A stretch of 64,000 nucleotides of DNA from Lycorma delicatula (taxonomy: Eukaryota > Arthropoda > Insecta > Hemiptera > Fulgoridae): assembly GCF_047948215.1 (NCBI RefSeq), contig NC_134455.1:104125995-104189994 (forward strand), read 5' to 3'. A model generated the notes under the pieces. The model had not been told where the DNA came from. It ran no database searches and saw only the letters and a program-made list of their open reading frames with translations. Positions 10,664 to 22,726 of this stretch are shown piece after piece; positions within the stretch are counted from its first letter, which is position 1; the number at the start of each line of letters is the position of its first letter. A program made the position numbers and the translations under genes.

Positions 10664-11251
10664 GAAGTGCAACTAATGGATGAAAATGTAGAACATGCAA
10701 CTGAACTGAAAGAAAAAAAAACATATAGGGGACTGGATATGATAGAGAAGAAACTGCAAAACACATCTCGTAAAAAATATAAGGTAAAACATCAATTAGA
10801 TTCAGCTGTATCTCCAGTTAAAGAAAGATTAAGAAGGAAATTAGCAAAATTTAAATTACATAAGAAAAAGAAGTTTAATACTGAAAGTAAACATGTAACA
10901 GAAACAAAGAAATCTGAAGGTGAGAAAAACAAATTAGATAAACAGAAAGAACTATCGAATAACTTGGAAATAAATGAACAAAATAACAGTAAATCAAAAC
11001 AAAACAAAATAAATAAAAAGAAAGGTCTTCACCACTTAGAAAAAGACCAACAAAAAATATGTCCTAGCCATCTGAATGATGAAAAATGTAATCCATTAAA
11101 TCATAAAATCAATTGTAACAGTGATACTGGTAATAATTTGAATAAAATTTCAAACCATAGGAAAACATATGAAACCAATTATAATTTAAGTAAAAATTCT
11201 GTCAAAAGTGATGACTTATCTGATATTCTTCACAATTTAGGGGTGTCTTAA
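10664..11251 (+). CDS. Putative terminal exon of a host gene, Lys-rich C-terminus
   Basis: An open frame runs from directly after a good acceptor (tttattcctttag, ending 10663) to TAA at 11249-11251, about 196 codons with no stop. The product is strongly basic: clusters RKKYKVK, RLRRKLAKFKLHKKKK and KKKGLHH, Asn/Lys-rich middle, and an acidic-to-hydrophobic end SDDLSDILHNLGVS. The first codons read EVQLMDENVEHATELKEKK. No transposon motif is present. The composition suits a nuclear or nucleolar protein, but the gene was not recognised. AATAAA-type signals follow (about 11323 and 11356). No upstream exon was found in the window, so the rest may lie outside it or be lost. A retained fragment of a pseudogene is the alternative. 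Confidence 0.5.
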   Translation, partial: EVQLMDENVEHATELKEKKTYRGLDMIEKKLQNTSRKKYKVKHQLDSAVSPVKERLRRKLAKFKLHKKKKFNTESKHVTETKKSEGEKNKLDKQKELSNNLEINEQNNSKSKQNKINKKKGLHHLEKDQQKICPSHLNDEKCNPLNHKINCNSDTGNNLNKISNHRKTYETNYNLSKNSVKSDDLSDILHNLGVS

Positions 11252-12000
11252 ATAAACTATTCAAATAATACAAAAGAAACTTATAAACACTATTATTCTG
11301 ATTAACATTATAATTTTCTTTTAATAAAATTTTTGTAAAAAATATATTGTAATAGAAATAAAGATTACAGCAACTTGAAAATGATTTGAATAAAAAATGT
11401 AAAAGTAAACGGTAAAAAATGCCAAATTTATTAAGTGAGTAGAAATTATAATTTAATCAGCTAATTAATTATTAGCTTATTAGCTAATAATTAACAATGT
11501 TGAATTGCCTACATGAATAAACAATGTTTATTCAATATTCATTGTTCTTAAGGAATAAGATATAGCAGCTTATTTTTTTTATAAAAGGTAACAGAATATA
11601 CCAATTTTTCTGTTAGAAAATTTGTTAGTGCTTAATATTTGTTTTCAAGGTAAAAGTAGTTTAAACATATATTCATATTCAATAATCTTCTGCTTTTATT
11701 AATCTTGGTGTCCTACAACACATCTGTAACTACAATTTAGAAGAAGAAAAACAAGGTATCTATTTTAAAAAATAAATTTAAAAAATTGTATGTTAGAGCA
11801 TATTTGGCTGATTTTTCATTTATTGAAATTCATTGAATACTAAGATTTATCCTTGAAGAGTGTCTCTCAATTTAAAATAACAACCAAACACTTAAACTGA
11901 AATTGAAAGTTGAAGGATAATTCATAAATTAGTTTTTTCTATGCAAAAGCTTTAAACATTTCCAAATTATAATTGTTTATATGCTTATATTTTGTCTGTA
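11252..12000. other. 3' UTR-like and intergenic AT-rich DNA
   Basis: Contains candidate poly-A signals for the upstream exon (near 11323 and 11356). It also holds a foldback at 11465-11494 (13-bp arms ttaattattagct, loop tatt) and a smaller one at 11514-11534 (9-bp arms). No other gene is seen. Confidence 0.55.
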
Positions 12001-12660
12001 TTAACAAATAAAGTTTTTTTTTTTGAGGACGAAAAACATCGTGTTATCATCGCCCAAAATAAAACTCTCATATAGAATTAGAAATAAGCGTAATATAATA
12101 AAACAAAATAAAGATAGATAAAATTCAACAAAACATAAAACTTTACAAACTTCGAAAGAGGGTGTAAGGCCCCCTTCTCGGGTAACAGAAAGACTAAGAA
12201 CTAAAATAAAAACTATAACGAAACTAAAAAACAATAACAACGTAAACAAATATACATAATATAAAAAAATAAAATATTAAATATGAAATAAAACTTAAAA
12301 CTAATATCACTAAAAACTTTTATCTGACATCATTAAGGACTTTTAACTAATATCACAGTTGGAATTTTAAAATATGACAAAAAATATGTAAATGAAAAAA
12401 AAAACAGTATAAAACTTACATAAATATAGAATTTTAAAGGGTCCCTTCTCGGATAATAGAATAAAAAACAAACACAGAAACGTAAAAATTAAAAATAAAC
12501 CAGACATACTAAAAACTTCACCAAAAACAAAAACTATACACCATAGTATCAGATTATAGACATAAGACTAGCACGATGCAAAAATAGAAACATCCAGTCT
12601 AAAAATTCGTTATCATTGCCCAAAAATTGACGAATATTTCTGGGCAATTTAAATTTACGA
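12001..12660 (-). other. Family B copy 1 3' UTR
   Basis: Complement contains TTACCCGAGAAGG near 12170-12190 and TTATCCGAGAAGG near 12430-12450, each followed by a GGGCC/GGACC-type pyrimidine-rich string. The same motif appears once in the copies at 48036 and 54555. Its presence twice here, and a second near-copy of the 3'-end motif (GGGCAATGATAACG, complement of ~12606-12619), suggest that part of the 3' UTR is duplicated in this copy. Confidence 0.6.
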
Positions 12661-13560
12661 TGCAAAGCCGCAAGAATGCAATCCAAAAGAATGTGGTGCA
12701 AAGTCATGCGGCAATTGCATCGTGTGCATAGTGGTGCGTGTCTCGCGTGTGACTCTGGTATGTCCTAATCGCAATCGACAGAGGAATTTTTCTCCTCACG
12801 ACGAATTTTTCTACATGAGGAGTCCCAAGGCAACACAGAATCTTTAATGTGCCTGAGTTTAATACCGACGGTAGCCGTTCAGTCACCCTTGCCACTTTGC
12901 CCGAAGAGAATGTTTTATATAATTAATAAAGTCAGAAGTAGCAACACGAGTTGTTAAGAGAGGTTTATTATGAGCCACTTTATTAGCGGAATCTGCACTT
13001 TCATTACCTGGAATTCCCACGTGACTAGGAATCCAACAGAAAGTCACTTGTGTGTTGCGATGATTCGATTCAGCGATTGCATTATAGATTTCAGTGACCA
13101 ACGGATGTCTAGAGTAAAAATCTTGTAAACCTTGGAGTGCACTACACGAGTCGCTACAAATAAGGATATGACTGTATTTAGGGTTAACGATATTCGATGC
13201 CTTATTAATAGCGTAATAGTTTAGTTCACTAATATATCTGCAATATTAGGTAGACCAAACATGTAGATTCTGCTATTATTAATAAATGCGCTTCCAACGA
13301 TATCAGTTCGAACCGTCTGTGTATACTATTGCGTCTGAGATTATTTTGTAGAGAATATGTTGAAAAATTTGCTGAAAAACGGTAGGTGGTGTTGATTGAT
13401 GTTTGTATGTGGCAAGATCAAAAATAAAATTTATAAGGTTGATTCTCCACGGAGGATATGAATACGTTGGAAAAATAGGCGGTATGTCTACGTTTAAAAG
13501 CTGTAGTAACCGCCGGATGGATACGTACACCCATAGGCGCAGTATCACGTTAAAATGGTC
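12661..13560 (-). pseudogene. Family B copy 1 RNase H and C-terminal tail
   Basis: On the - strand, IVYTDGSN (near 13550) opens the RNase H. A badly shifted central part follows, where 'ICSDS' is readable as the complement of 13150-13170. Then come QVTFCWIPSHVGIPGNESAD (13040-12985), with the final catalytic Asp, and SDFINYIKHSLRAKWQ. The tail after the stop (12895-12704) is degenerate. The linker before YTDGS reads LINFIFDLATYKHQSTPPTV, which also occurs at the broken end of the copy at 37.6-38.9 kb. Confidence 0.75.
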
Positions 13561-15136
13561 TTCGTATCTTTGTAAAGTAGGATTTGCAAGAACTGCAGTA
13601 AAAGCCGGGTGATTTCGTTACCCGACGGGCAAAGTAAAATGCTAGAACAGTTGGTCAAGTCGATCCCAAAGAGATGGTTCACCGCGCTCCAGAAGTATGT
13701 TAGTGACAGGGCTTGATCTAAAAGCACCTGAAGCAAGACGCAGAAAAGCATGGTGTACAGCATCTAACAGCTTCAGTAGGCGATACAATCATAATCTAAG
13801 CGGGAACGAACTGAGGAATAATAAAATCGCAACTTTCAAGACCTGTCAGCTCCTTAGTTGGGGTTGCTAAGATCTCGCAGCATTTCTAACTGATTGGAAC
13901 ATTTCGTTTTTAACTATTTGATGTGATTGACTCATGTAAGACGGCTGTCAAAAAACAAACCTAAAAACTTAATTTCACGAGAGATAGCAATTTCTTCTTC
14001 ATTCAGAAAGATTTGTGATATAAAAGGATCTCGGAAGCGAGAAAAGACTACACATTTTGTTTTCTCAGGTGAAAAGGTGAAGCCAGCCGGTAACCTTAGA
14101 CCAAGCTTCAAGACGAGATATTGTGTTCTGCAATAGTCTCTCTGCAGTAGCTATTAAACGGGACGTGTTATAGATGGAAAAATCATCAACAAATAACGAA
14201 TATGAATTAGGTGGTTGCACACATTCAGTAATACTGTTGATGGCTACAAGGTACTTTATACACTTCGTTGAGGGACTCCATTCTCCAAAGTGACGCTACC
14301 CGATAAGCAATCTCAAATACGAACACGGAAAGACCCCGGTCATTTAGGAAACCCTTGATAAATGCAAGCATACAGCCCTTGACTTCCCATTATTTAAGGG
14401 TGTTAAGAATACCACGTCGCCAGGCCGTGTCGTAAGCCTTCTTGATATCAAAGAAAACAGTGACGAGGCGCTGGCGGAATAGGAAAACGTTTTGGATGGC
14501 TGCTTCCACTGACACTAAATGGTCAATGAAAGAACGTCCTTGGCAGAAACCGCATTGTTCTAGACATAGACATGGCTTTCTAGGTACACTATCTAGAAAT
14601 GGAGCCTGCGGTTTACCATTTTTTCCATCACTTTAGATAAAACGCTTGTCAAAGAGATAAGACGGTAGCTTGAGGGGTTTATTTTGTCTTTACCAGGTTT
14701 TAAATACAGGTACGACAATGGATTCTGACCAGACCGAAGGGAACATTTGTAAGGAGAATAGTCTATTGTAAATACATATTAGGTGTTGTAGCGCCGAATT
14801 AGAAAGAATGTTGTCAGGTTCAGTGGAGGTGTTACGTGAGTTCTTAAGTGCGTGTGACAACTTGTTGAATGAAAATGGGGCGTTTAATTCACCGACCGAA
14901 TCACCAACGTTTAGTGCTTCCATCTGCAATTTGAACCTCTGAAATTCATTATTGTATGATGAGGTAAGGGACACCGAACGGAAATAATCTGCCAAAGTAT
15001 TTGCCACTGTAGTAGGTGATGTAAAGAGTTCTCTTTCATGAATGAGACCGAGAATGGATTGTTTTGGTGATCCGCAGCTTGTATGGATCTTTTTCCACAC
15101 AGTAGACATGGGAGTAGTGCGTGACATACTGTTCAC
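13561..15136 (-). pseudogene. Family B copy 1 reverse transcriptase
   Basis: The N-terminal part (15136-14690) is a clean frame: VWKKIHTSCGSPKQSILGLI, GELNAPFSFNKLSHALKNSR, PSVWSESIVVPVFK. Then, in shifting frames, come CGFCQGRSFIDHLVSVEAA (~14555-14500), the first catalytic Asp in TVFFDIKKAYD (~14465-14435), and the catalytic pair in SLFVDDFSIYN (~14190-14160). Thumb text continues to ~13560. The usual SYRPISLTS block is scrambled (~14690-14640). Aspartates are intact, but the frame is not. Confidence 0.8.
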
Positions 15137-15194
15137 GTATTTCGTCCAAGACTTATTAGCATCAAAGAATACTTGACGACATACCGCTCTAGCC

Positions 15195-16118
15195 TTACGG
15201 TAAATTTAGATGTTCAGTTGTAGGTCTGCGGTTAAATTCGCGTAGTGCCTGCAGTCGATTCCTAATAACGTTTTTGCAATCATCAATCCACCAAGAAACG
15301 GAAGGACATCTAAGTTTACTAGATGTTTGTGGAATATATTTATTAGGATTCTCAAGTTTCGTGGATGTAAAAGAGGACAGTTTATCAAGGATATCTGCGC
15401 CATCGTCATACTGCGATGGGAAGGATTTATGATAATCCGCCTTTTCAGCCGTCCATCTCCGTGGCCTTTTTTCCACCTCGTGGTCGATACCAGTGGTTAT
15501 AATAATTGGCCTATGGCCACTGCCATGAAGGTCGTCACAAGCAGACCAATTAAGACGAGAGAGTAAATTCGGTGAACACAAGGAGAGGTCGATGTTTGAC
15601 ATTGTACAAGAAGATGAAGACGTAAATGTGTATGACCCATCATTCAGTAAACAAAGGTCCAACTCTTGTCTCACTCTGTTTATCATATTTCCTCGAGAGG
15701 AGCAGAAAGATGAGCCTCAGGAAATATGGTTAGCATTGAAGTCTCCTACTCTTAACGAAGGCGACGGGATTTGTGTGAGGAGATTTGATATGTCTTGACC
15801 ACTGAACTCAGAGTTCGGTGAGAGATACAAATTGCAGATATGCAATTTAAACGGAACTGAGACTTTTACAGCAACAGCAGGAATGAGGGTAGTCAGTTGT
15901 AGCCTTGTAGCCGACACCTCATTCCGCATGAAAATAAAAACACCACCACTCTCTCTATTATCTACAAGACAGTCGTATCTCTCACAGAAATAGCCTCTTC
16001 AGTGTTATCGCATCTTGCTGTAGTACATGCGTTTTAATGGTTCATGTGCGCGCATCAACACTCTAACATCTTCATTACGGGACCGAAGATCTGCAACGTT
16101 CCACTGAATAATGCTCAT
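15195..16118 (-). pseudogene. Family B copy 1 AP endonuclease
   Basis: Starts at ATG 16118-16116 with MSIIQWNV, the N-terminal catalytic Asn motif. The fold is followed through SGGVFIFM, RNEVSATRLQLTTLIPAVAV, SVPFKLHICNLYLSPNSEFS and VGDFNANH (His expected, Asn here), then LDLCLLNDGSYTFTSSSSCT, SNIDLSLCSP and GSGHRPIIITTG, where the catalytic SDH has become SGH. It ends in a linker rich in basic residues. A frameshift near 15700 and the Asp-to-Gly change inactivate it. Confidence 0.8.
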
Positions 16119-16639
16119 AAATAAAGGTACTTAGATGCAGTATTACAGGTAAATATATGACAAAATTAGTTATAAGTGACCGGTTTTTCTTTTTCGTGGT
16201 TTTGATTTTACAATCAATGATGACAATGATGAAACTGGAAAAGTCATGAACTCTTTAGGAGTTTTTTCTTTATTATGAAACATTCTATATACGTATGTTT
16301 TGTCAAGGAATATGAGATAGTTGAAACGATAGATAATACCAAATCGACAGACCCATGCTGGGAATGACCCTGATACCAGCTGATCTGGAAGCCGGCATGC
16401 TAATTACTTCACCATTTGTCTAATTTTCGTTCAACTAAGAAAAGTATTCATAGGTTTACAAAATTCTCCAGAATAGGTCTGGTGTTGTAGGTGATCTATT
16501 CTCATTACATACCGTACAACCCACTAATAAGCAATGAGTATCAAAAAATAATTAAAAATATTATATAAATAAATATTATAAAATATTAAAAAAATATTAT
16601 AATGAAAATTTAAAATGCACATTAAAAAATAACATACTT
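16119..16639. other. ORF1-ORF2 spacer of family B copy 1, then unassigned DNA
   Basis: On the - strand the last ORF1 codons (KTTKKKNRS, complement of ~16175-16205) match the ORF1 end of the copy at 40656 (KNTKKKNRFTYN). Beyond ~16210 the family homology stops. The remainder is unassigned AT-rich sequence. Confidence 0.55.
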
Positions 16640-16870
16640 CTTAATGATTTGTGGGCCTGTAGCCAAGTTCTGAACCGGCTGTGAGGTCTGGTTTAGTGTA
16701 GTGGACATAGATCTGAGGGCTCTTTTCCAAAAAAAAAAAAAAAAAACAAATAATATGAATATAAATATCTTAAAATTATTGTATTAAATTATAATTACCC
16801 TGCTTTCCTCTTTTGTCACTTCCTCATCTGCCCATTCAAATGTATTATCGAATCAGACTTGAAAATGATA
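16640..16870 (-). repeat. Diverged direct repeat, copy A (module only)
   Basis: First of four copies of a ~230 bp module (others near 18600-18840, 19260-19420 and 20870-21090). Shared text on the + strand includes ggctgtg, tggtttggtgtag-like strings, a GGGCTCTT block and a C/T-rich ctttcctctttt stretch. Read on the - strand it looks like two tiny exons with a donor (agcagGGTAATT) and a poly-T acceptor, giving TFEWADEEVTKEESR and IYVHYTKPDLTAGSELGYRP. This copy is open in both parts. The other copies have stops, and differences are not concentrated at third codon positions, so coding status is doubtful. Confidence 0.5.
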
Positions 16871-17059
16871 CAATGTTACAAAAAAAATGTTTTATTGTAA
16901 CATTGTATAATACGTTACTTCAGGAATAGATAGCAGTTCTCTTCCAATAATTAAAAAAACTACCCCAATAATTGCGTGATTGGTTAACGTAATACCTTTA
17001 TCAGCATTTTCACGAAATAAATCATATTTTGTAAAGACTGACAGACACACGCGCACCAG

Positions 17060-17103
<44 letters not shown>

Positions 17104-17640
17104 GTGTGCAGTAGAAATGGTTTAAGTTTACATTAATATTTAAAAATAATAGGGACTGCATTTGAAGTAATAATAAATTCCTCCTGGGAAGTCGCAGATG
17201 CAATTTTTTTTTTAGTATGCATTTAACGTTAAATGAAAAATTATTTTGTGGTAGTTGTATTTTTCATTTAACATTGACATATCATTTCGACTTATCATTT
17301 AACATTGGCTTTATAACACAAATTTCAAATAAACTCTATGGAAGATTTTTTTAAATAAAAAGTCGGAAATTTGTTACCTAAAAAAAGTTGGTAATTTATT
17401 ACCTATGATAACAGAAATAAAATTATAATGTAGCTCGTCAGTTGAAGATGTTGACACGGATTGTCTCAGAAAGTGTTCACGGTCTCTTGCTTTATTACTT
17501 TTCATTAATAACTTGTTTCAAAAATCTTTTGCCATGCCCAAGGTTTTAAACGGTTACTTACAATTTACTTTTTAGGAATAAGTTAATTATTATTATTTTT
17601 ATACCTTTTTTCACAATTGACAAATATAAACGCATAAAGA
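16871..17640. repeat. Intergenic DNA with TA/TG microsatellite
   Basis: Holds a (TA)n tract at about 17065-17091, followed by TATG/TGTG units to about 17110. No gene is seen. AT-rich throughout. Confidence 0.7.
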
Positions 17641-17649
17641 AGCTGAATT

Positions 17650-18840
17650 TACTAAATATCGGTGCCATGTTTACGAGCAAGAAATTTGATCTCATAGCCA
17701 GTTATATCAGCTGCTTAAATTTGTAGGACCTTCGAAAGGTAAGAGGGTATATTATCTTTTAAATACGGAATAAAGTAAAAAATTATTTGATAATGAGGTT
17801 AAGTTTAGTATTTTATTAAGACGCCATTATAGTAAATTTTACCATTTTAATAGAGTTTATCTATTAAATGGATCCAACAATTTTCACGATGTCCAATAGA
17901 AGTATTACGATTAATCGCTAATCTTGTGAAATACTACCACCATCATTCGGAATATGATGTCTACCTGAGAAAACCATAAAATTATTTTATTATACTTAAA
18001 GTTAGAAAATTATAATGGAGTTAATATTTTTCAATTGCTAAATTAAAATTTTATTGTTCTTTTAAACAATATTTTTCAATTGCTAAATTAAAATTTTATT
18101 GTTCTTTTAAACAACACAGAAAAATGACTGAGTTGTAGAACAAAATATAAAGCAAAAAATAAGACAAACTCTGAATGACTGATTTATTACAGAGAATAAT
18201 GTGATTTAAATCGAAAAAAATAATACATGATACATTTACCAATGTTGAATAATTAATTACAGTCTAATGATTCATCGTTATAAATAATCAATAAAAAGAC
18301 AATCAAAAAATGTAATTGAATATTTTAATTAAAAGAAGTGTAGAAAGAAAATGAAAATCGGCCTACTTTCATTGGGTAGAAAGGCAACGTATGTTACAAC
18401 AAAGAAAATATTATCTTATTGTATTTCAAGGTAAACTTAGTGTTAAATTATATTTTGTAAGCTTAAAAACTGATAGATTTCGGTTTAATTGTTTCCTTGC
18501 TGAAATGCATGAAGTTTCATTTAGTATTCCTTAATTTATGGAAAGTACAAAAATTTTAGAGATACAAATATTTTAGAAAGTACATAAAAAGTTAATGTAA
18601 ATGGTAATGATTTTAGAGCCCCCAACTAAGTTTTGAATTGGCTGTGGCATATGGTTTGGAGTAGAAGTAACAGGTCTGCGGCTCTTTCCCTAAAAATAAA
18701 AAAAAAAGCATATTATTTACAGTAACGTAAATACTTAATAATTTACAGTAACGTAAATAAAAAGTAATGATCTACACTTCTTTCCTCTTTCACCCCTTCT
18801 CATCTTTTCAATAAAATGTATTATTATCGAATCCATAATT
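17650..18840. repeat. Diverged direct repeat, copy B
   Basis: Corresponds along its length to 19950-21090 with an offset of about 2.25-2.28 kb. Shared strings include ttcacgatgtccaatagaagtatta, present with small changes at 20200, and gaaaatattatcttattgtat-like text and the module at the end. Contains a perfect 45-bp tandem duplication at 18023-18067 and 18068-18112 that copy D lacks. No gene is supported. Confidence 0.7.
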
Positions 18841-19129
18841 AATTAACCTAGATCTTTAATTTATGAATATTCTCTTTCTAGCACTGGTATTAAGAATTGT
18901 AATTCATTGTTTCTAAATTTTAATCGCATTTCTTTATTTCATATTCTCCATTGCAATCCATCCTTTTACAACATAAAAAAATTTTACCGTACAGAAAACA
19001 ATAATGAAGTAGGTTCCTTAAAGTTAACAGTTTTTAGTAAGTCACGTGGGTCATCTTATTTGTTCACATAATTTCCACGTTAGACATTACACAACAGATT
19101 TATAACTTAGAGATTAGAAAACTAAGAGA

Positions 19130-19900
19130 TTAGAAAACTTTCGATTACATTGTCGTTTCATTGCTGAAAATGTATAAAACTTCATTCAGTGTTAGTTATA
19201 TTGTGAAGAGTATGTACATTTTAGAGATAAAAAGTACTGCACATTAAAGTTAAAGTATAGTCATAATTTGAGAACACGAAGCTAAATTTTTATTTGGCTG
19301 TTGCGTCTGCCTTGGTGTAGAAGTAACAACTCCGCGGGCTTTAAATTATGGAAAAAAATAGTTATTTTCATTTCTTTCCTCTTATGCTCCTTGTCTTATA
19401 AAAAAAAATTATTCTTTAATACAGTGTCAAATTATTTACGGATTTATTTCTGTACAGAATTTGTTGTTTGAAATAATGTAAAAGTTAAATAATACAGTAA
19501 AGATTATCCACCCATTTTGCAAAGGACCACAACTTCTTTTTAATTCTTTAAATTCTAAGTTTTCAATGCAAAAATTCCATGAACAAAAGAAAAATTACTA
19601 TATAAAAATGGTCTGGTTTCAAATTTGTGAATATCATGACTTGTGAGACAATTAAAAATAAATTCCAGCAATACTGGTTATAACGTCTAACAATAAAACC
19701 ATTGATTTCTCTGTATTACTTATTTATGCATATCAAATATGAATGAGCCATTAATTCTTGAAAAGCTGGAAATTAGTATCACATAAAATTATGATATAAT
19801 ACTGCTAAAGGTGATTGTTTACTGCTAAGGTGTTTGGATTTTTAACGAGGCACGCATTAAATTTTAACGTATAAATATTATTAATGATGTTGTAAATATA
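19130..19900. repeat. Diverged direct repeat, copy C
   Basis: Corresponds to 20750-21480 with an offset of about 1.6-1.67 kb. Matches include catttcattgctgaaaatg versus tctttgctgaaaatg, the module, and a ~450 bp tail with gacaattaaaaataaatt and taatactgctaaa strings. The array is thus two partly overlapping duplications rather than a simple tandem repeat. Confidence 0.65.
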
Positions 19901-19949
19901 ATGAAAATGTAATTTGTTAACACTCATAGATAAATTGAATGTACTAAAT

Positions 19950-21490
19950 CAGTCTTCAGTAGTCATGGTGATGAGCACCAAATAACAATCTGATATAAAG
20001 TTGTCACGTGATGATATTTGCAGGATCCTCAAAAGATAATACGTTCTATTATTCCTTACACCAGAATAGACAAAAATATTTGATAATAATGAAAAGTTTA
20101 GGGATTTGTTAAGACGCTTAAAAGGTTATACGGTATGATTTTATAATTCATTTGATCATTCTAAGACAATTTATCATCTATTAAAGGGACCAGAAATTTC
20201 CACGATGCCAAATAGAAGTATTATTATTATTATTAGTTGTAAATCATGATTTGCAATTTTTTTATTCCATTTAAAGTTAGGTAATTATAATGTCGCATAT
20301 ATTTTTTAACTATTATTTTAAAATTTTCTTGTTCTTTTAAACATCTAACAATAAAGATTGAGTTGTAAAACAAAAATTAAAGCCAATGAGTAACTAGATC
20401 ACAAAAAAACCGTAGAAGTCAATGACACACTTCAAACAACTGAATTATTACGAAAAATAATTTAAATCAAAACAACAAAAAATTGATGCTATATTTACCA
20501 ATGTCGAATACTTAATTATAGCTTAATAATTAATAATAATAGAATCACAAAAAAAATAAGCTAAAATTTCCTTTCATATTTTAATTAAAAGATGTGAAAG
20601 GAAGATGTTAGTCAACCTACTTCACAGAATAGAAAAACATCTAAAGTATGTTAGATCAAAGAAAATATTTTCATTTTATATTTTAAGGTACTCTTAATAT
20701 TAAAATTATCTTTTATAAACTTATAACTGAATAAAATTCGGTTACATCTTCGTTTCTTTGCTGAAAATGTACGAAGCTTCATTTAGTATTACATAGAATA
20801 CGGAAAAGTATGTAAATTTTTAAGATTGAAGTACTGCATTAAAAAAGTTAACATACATGATAATGATTTGATAGGACGAATCAAAGTTTTCAACTGGCTT
20901 TAGCCTATGGTATGGTGCAGAATTAACAGCTATGAGACTTCTCTTAACCTACAGATAATAACTTATAAAAATAACAGTAACCTAAATATTATAGATTACG
21001 TAAATAGAAAATAATTATTTACACTTCTTTTCTCGTTACCCCTTCCCATCTGCCAATTACATGGAAATTATTCACAAAAATCATTTCCAGATAAAAATTA
21101 TTTTTCTTTAATGTAGTGGCATATTATTAAGGAATTAAGAAAGTTAAGTAATGTAGTAAAGAAAGTACAAAACATTCAACCACGTTCCAGAGGATCACAA
21201 CAATTTTTAATTATTTAAACGCAAAGGTTTTAATGTAAAAACACCCTTAACATACAAAAAAAAGGACTGATATTGGTGCATGCCATGATTTGAGACATAA
21301 TTAAAAATAGATTATTAACAATATCTAACAATACCGGTTGAAATATCTAACAATTAAATTTATTTTTGTACGATTGATTTAACGTAATTGAATATGGGCG
21401 AGTCAATTATTGAAAAAAATTTGTACCACACAAATTGATAATTTAATACTGCTAAAAGTAATTGTTAGCTAATGATTCCAAAATTAAATT
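19950..21490. repeat. Diverged direct repeat, copy D
   Basis: The longest copy. Its first ~1.1 kb matches copy B and its last ~0.75 kb matches copy C, so it bridges both. Includes a short TTA-repeat at about 20220-20240. The exon-like module on the - strand carries stops here. Divergence between copies is high, implying an old duplication. Confidence 0.65.
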
Positions 21491-22726
21491 GCAGCTTCTA
21501 AAAGATTCTTCCAAATTGTGAATTTAAGCTATTTGAAGAGGTAATGGTTTTTTTTTATAACGTATAAATATTAATTATCATCTAACTGTATCAATAGGAA
21601 AGTGATTTACAAAATATTTGAGTAAAAATATAAGTCTCTATACCTGGAGAATAATATGAGAGTGGCAAAAGACTCAAACAGCGACATGTAATTGGACAAT
21701 TAGTTAAGGTATTTTGTAAATATGAAAAGAATCAGATTTAGATACTGCATTTCATGTCACTACCAAAGGATCTTATCATGTTTAAAAAGTTTTGTTTAAT
21801 TGTTTGCTGGTTATGTTTAAAGTAACATAATTTTAAACGGCTAGAAATAAAATTAAGTTACACTCTACATAATTATATAATCACGTTTATGATATAATTT
21901 TATAACTTTTATGATAACAATTATATAATCACTTAATTGATCCAATTACTTTTGCAAGTCGAAGGACAAAGAAATTTGTTGATGATTGTATTTCTTTTAA
22001 GGTAACAAATAATATGAAAAACAGCACTGAAGGATCAATGTCAAAAATTCCAAGAGGGTGGATACGTAAATGAATAGAGGGAAACTTAACATAGTGACTA
22101 ATAAATTCTTTCAAAACATTGAACATGATTACTAAATTGAAATATATTTATATAGATTTAGAAAATTATTTTTTTTTAGGGAAGGATTTTTTTTTTAGGA
22201 AACAACTGAGTGTGGAAGAGATCAAGCAACATCTTGATAGTTGTTTACATTCATTACACAACAAGGTTGTGGGTTCAGACTGGTGGTATAAAAAGAAAAA
22301 AAATTATAGTTACAGTGATTTGGGACAACAAGGGAATTTACAGACAGAATTTATAGAACCTAGAAACATAATAATTAAGAAGTTTATTTTAAAATGTTGA
22401 AGAAGCTATGGAGGTATAATCAAATAAACGATGCAGGATACTCAATAGTATTCTTATCTATGAAAAAGCATGGATGCAAGTCATACAGAAAATTGAACTG
22501 TTCAAATGAGATATTTTCACACGTTCCTTGTAGCTCAGATGTGATGTCACAAGGGACTACCATCTCTTTAAATGCGGTCAACTAAATATTCCAGATAAAG
22601 AATGCTACCTGTCTATCTTTCTAATCACCATGATAAATGAGGAAGGATACCCACTAAAATTTCTGCCATTTTGGACTCTCAGTTGTTTGATGATAATCAT
22701 GTGTCACTGTAAGCGTTTTTGTAAAA
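21491..22726. other. Intergenic DNA with two unrecognised + strand frames
   Basis: Frames at 22119-22400 and 22394-22585 give peptides (for example QLSVEEIKQHLDSCLHSLHN, then KVVGSDWWYKKKKNYSYSD) that have coding-like amino-acid mixes but match no family I recognise. They lie directly before the mariner remnant and overlap each other by a few bases with a frame change. They could be a decayed gene or chance frames. Confidence 0.35.

Larger units (their letters stand above)
12001..16210 (-). mobile_element. I-clade element family B, copy 1, 5'-truncated
   Basis: Read on the - strand from ~16210 to 12001: end of ORF1, endonuclease, RT, RNase H, Cys-rich tail, 3' UTR. The 3' end is fixed by the family signature GGGCGATGATAAC (complement of 12043-12055), a TTTTTCG block and a poly-A tract (complement of 12015-12024). 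ORF1 survives only as its last few codons, so the copy is truncated or joined to unrelated DNA near 16210. Many stops and shifts are present. The family recurs at 24.0, 37.4-42.3, 47.1-48.3 and 52.7-54.8 kb. Confidence 0.85.

Noticed and set aside
17065..17110. Telomeric or centromeric repeat
   Set aside because: Plain TA/TG microsatellite; no telomere-type TTAGG units.
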